This document shows, one piece after another, positions 62,611-64,000 of a stretch of DNA of 64,000 nucleotides. Both the position numbers and the translations under genes were made by a program. Origin of the DNA: Streptomyces sp. BK340 (GTDB lineage: Bacteria; Actinomycetota; Actinomycetes; Streptomycetales; Streptomycetaceae); contig NZ_VISR01000001.1 in NCBI RefSeq assembly GCF_007827595.1, positions 124,001 through 188,000 of the forward strand. The letters are read 5' to 3'. Under the pieces are notes generated by a model. It saw nothing but the letters and a program-made list of their open reading frames with translations. It was not told the origin of the DNA and made no database searches. The first letter of the stretch is position 1. Every line of letters starts with the position of its first letter.

Positions 62611-64000
62611 GTGCGAGCCACCCTGCGCTGGGCCCACTCCGATCTGCGCACGCACCGCGGCGAGGCGCTGTTCATCACGCTCGCCACCGCCGGGATCGTC
62701 GCCTCGCTGCTGCTGGCCGCCGCCCTCTTCGGCTACGCCACCAACCCGTGGCAGCGGACCTTCACCCAGGCACGCGGGGCCCACGTCTGGATCCACACGG
62801 CCGCCTCCACCGACGCCCGCCGGCTCGCCCGGCTGGACGGCGTCGAGTCCGTCGCCGGCCCCTACCGGACCGAGGCCGCCACCGTCGCCTCCCGCGGCAC
62901 CCGCGCCGCCGTGGAGCTGCGCGGCACCCCGCACCTGCCCTCCGTCGGGCGCCCGCTGCTCACCGCCGGCCACTGGCTGGACCCGGCGCGGCCGGACGGC
63001 GTGGTCCTGGAGACCCGCCTGGCCCGGGCCCTGCTGGCCGAGCCCGGCGACACCCTCACCCTCCCCGGTACCGCCCGCACCCTCACCGTCGAGGGCATCG
63101 CCGACAGCGCGGAGCCCGGCTACAGCCCGGGCGCCCAGCCGGGGCTCGTCTGGGCACTGCCGTCCGCCGTGCGGGCCCCCGGCGGCCAGGTGACCGGGCT
63201 GCGCCTGAAGGCCCCTTCCGACACGGACTACGCGGTCCAGCGTGCCGTCACCGTGCTGGGCGCGGGCGCGGTCGGCGAGGTCTCCACCTGGCAGCAGGCG
63301 CGGGCCGACGCCCAGGGCGAGAACCGGCTCCTCGGCCAGGTGCTCGGCCTCTTCGGGCTCGGCGCCCTGGTCGCCGCGGGATTCGCCGTGCACGGGGCGA
63401 TCGGCACCCGCATCCGCGGCCATCTGCGGGACATCTCGGTGCTGAAGGCGATCGGCTTCACGCCGGGCCAGGTCGTACGGATCTTCCTGCTCCAGCACCT
63501 GGCGTACGCCATGCTGGGTGCGGCGGCCGCGGCCGCGGTGACCGAGAGCCTCGGCACCCGGATCCCGGGGCGGCTCGGCGACGCCGTGGGCGTGTGGCAG
63601 GGGTTGCCGGGGCACACCGTGACGCTGTCCGCCGTGCCCGTGGCAGCGGTGCTGTTCATCGGCCTGACCACGGGACTCGCGGCCTGGCGGGCGGGCCGGG
63701 TGCCCCCGGTGCCGGTGCCCCGCCCGTCAGCTCCGGCGGGCGGCCGGCTGACCGGCCTGGCCCGCCGTGCCCTGGGGCTGCGGCTGCCGGCCGCGCTGGT
63801 CCTGGGCTGCCACAAGGCGTTCGCGGGCCGCGGCCGGTCGCTGGCCGGTGTGGCCCGGCTGACGCTGCCGCTGCTGCTGATCGTGGTGGCGCTCAGCGCG
63901 TGGACCACCATCGACCGCTTCCACGGCAGCCCGGAACGGGTGGGCCTGCCCACGGCGCTCGCCCTCCGCTCGGACGGCGACCTGAGCGACCCTGACGTAC
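62611..64000 (+). CDS. FtsX-domain ABC transporter permease (partial, cut by window end)
   Basis: At least 463 aa are visible from GTG 62611 and the frame is open at the window end. The first helix (LFITLATAGIVASLLLAAALFG) is followed by an extracytoplasmic domain of about 200 residues. An FtsX domain comes next (about 240-360), including IRGHLRDISVLKAIGFTPGQVVRIFLLQH. A second set of helices begins near residue 395, suggesting the usual duplicated FtsX arrangement of about 800 aa. It forms a complex with the preceding ATPase. Confidence 0.88.
   Translation, partial: MRATLRWAHSDLRTHRGEALFITLATAGIVASLLLAAALFGYATNPWQRTFTQARGAHVWIHTAASTDARRLARLDGVESVAGPYRTEAATVASRGTRAAVELRGTPHLPSVGRPLLTAGHWLDPARPDGVVLETRLARALLAEPGDTLTLPGTARTLTVEGIADSAEPGYSPGAQPGLVWALPSAVRAPGGQVTGLRLKAPSDTDYAVQRAVTVLGAGAVGEVSTWQQARADAQGENRLLGQVLGLFGLGALVAAGFAVHGAIGTRIRGHLRDISVLKAIGFTPGQVVRIFLLQHLAYAMLGAAAAAAVTESLGTRIPGRLGDAVGVWQGLPGHTVTLSAVPVAAVLFIGLTTGLAAWRAGRVPPVPVPRPSAPAGGRLTGLARRALGLRLPAALVLGCHKAFAGRGRSLAGVARLTLPLLLIVVALSAWTTIDRFHGSPERVGLPTALALRSDGDLSDPDV

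Overview
The window is high-GC actinobacterial DNA, almost certainly Streptomyces. The evidence is the strong GC bias at third codon positions, many GTG/TTG starts, ATGA/GTGA-coupled operons, frequent leaderless-looking starts, and a gene order (dapA, dapD, suf operon, ctaA, ctaB, tkt-tal-zwf-opcA-pgl) that I recognise from Streptomyces core chromosomes. No rRNA, tRNA, CRISPR array, transposase or prophage was seen.

Layout. 1-5.0 kb: a DeoR-type regulator followed by a polyol/sugar ABC importer (lipoprotein plus two permeases) and a zinc sorbitol-type dehydrogenase. 5.0-5.2 kb: long pure G and C runs between two convergent genes, most likely a sequencing or assembly artefact over a terminator. 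5.2-11.9 kb: an accessory cassette. On the minus strand are a 67-aa acidic peptide and a 1050-aa CHAT protease-like protein. Divergently on the plus strand are a membrane protein and a KamA-family radical SAM enzyme, followed by a two-domain TerD protein. This is my best candidate for an undescribed system. 12-15 kb: TetR, a 2H phosphoesterase, and a GntR regulator leading an ACC deaminase gene. 15.1-17.0 kb: remains of a Ro60/TROVE-vWA gene and a degenerate LAGLIDADG intein, in different frames. 17-25 kb: PhoX phosphatase with a PHO box, a secreted nuclease, an ArsR/SRPBCC pair, and small unknown genes.

25-32.6 kb: dapA and dapD (lysine/cell-wall precursor synthesis) are interspersed with two sigma factors, each followed by a membrane protein that may be its partner. 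A frameshifted HAD-like gene and an SMR efflux-TetR operon with a perfect palindromic operator follow. 33.6-40.2 kb: the iron-sulfur assembly operon sufR-B-D-Rieske-C-S-U-T, with a CAAC-N6-GTTG SufR operator over the promoter and an iron-box-like site upstream. 40.4-47.5 kb: an AAC(3)-type acetyltransferase, an ABC-2 type exporter with a 92-bp duplication between its genes, and the heme A enzymes ctaA and ctaB with small genes between them.

47.9-54.5 kb: the pentose phosphate operon tkt-tal-zwf-opcA-pgl, supplying NADPH and sugar phosphates. 54.5-61.2 kb: an oligosaccharide ABC importer whose MalF-like subunit carries an inserted extracytoplasmic domain, a GH13 glucosidase, and a second solute-binding protein. 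Three related 15-bp sites mark this locus. 61.3-64.0 kb: a PadR regulator, a MacB-type ATPase and an FtsX-type permease cut by the window end.

All family assignments come from reading motifs by eye, and no search was run. Start codons are reasoned choices, with alternatives given where they matter.
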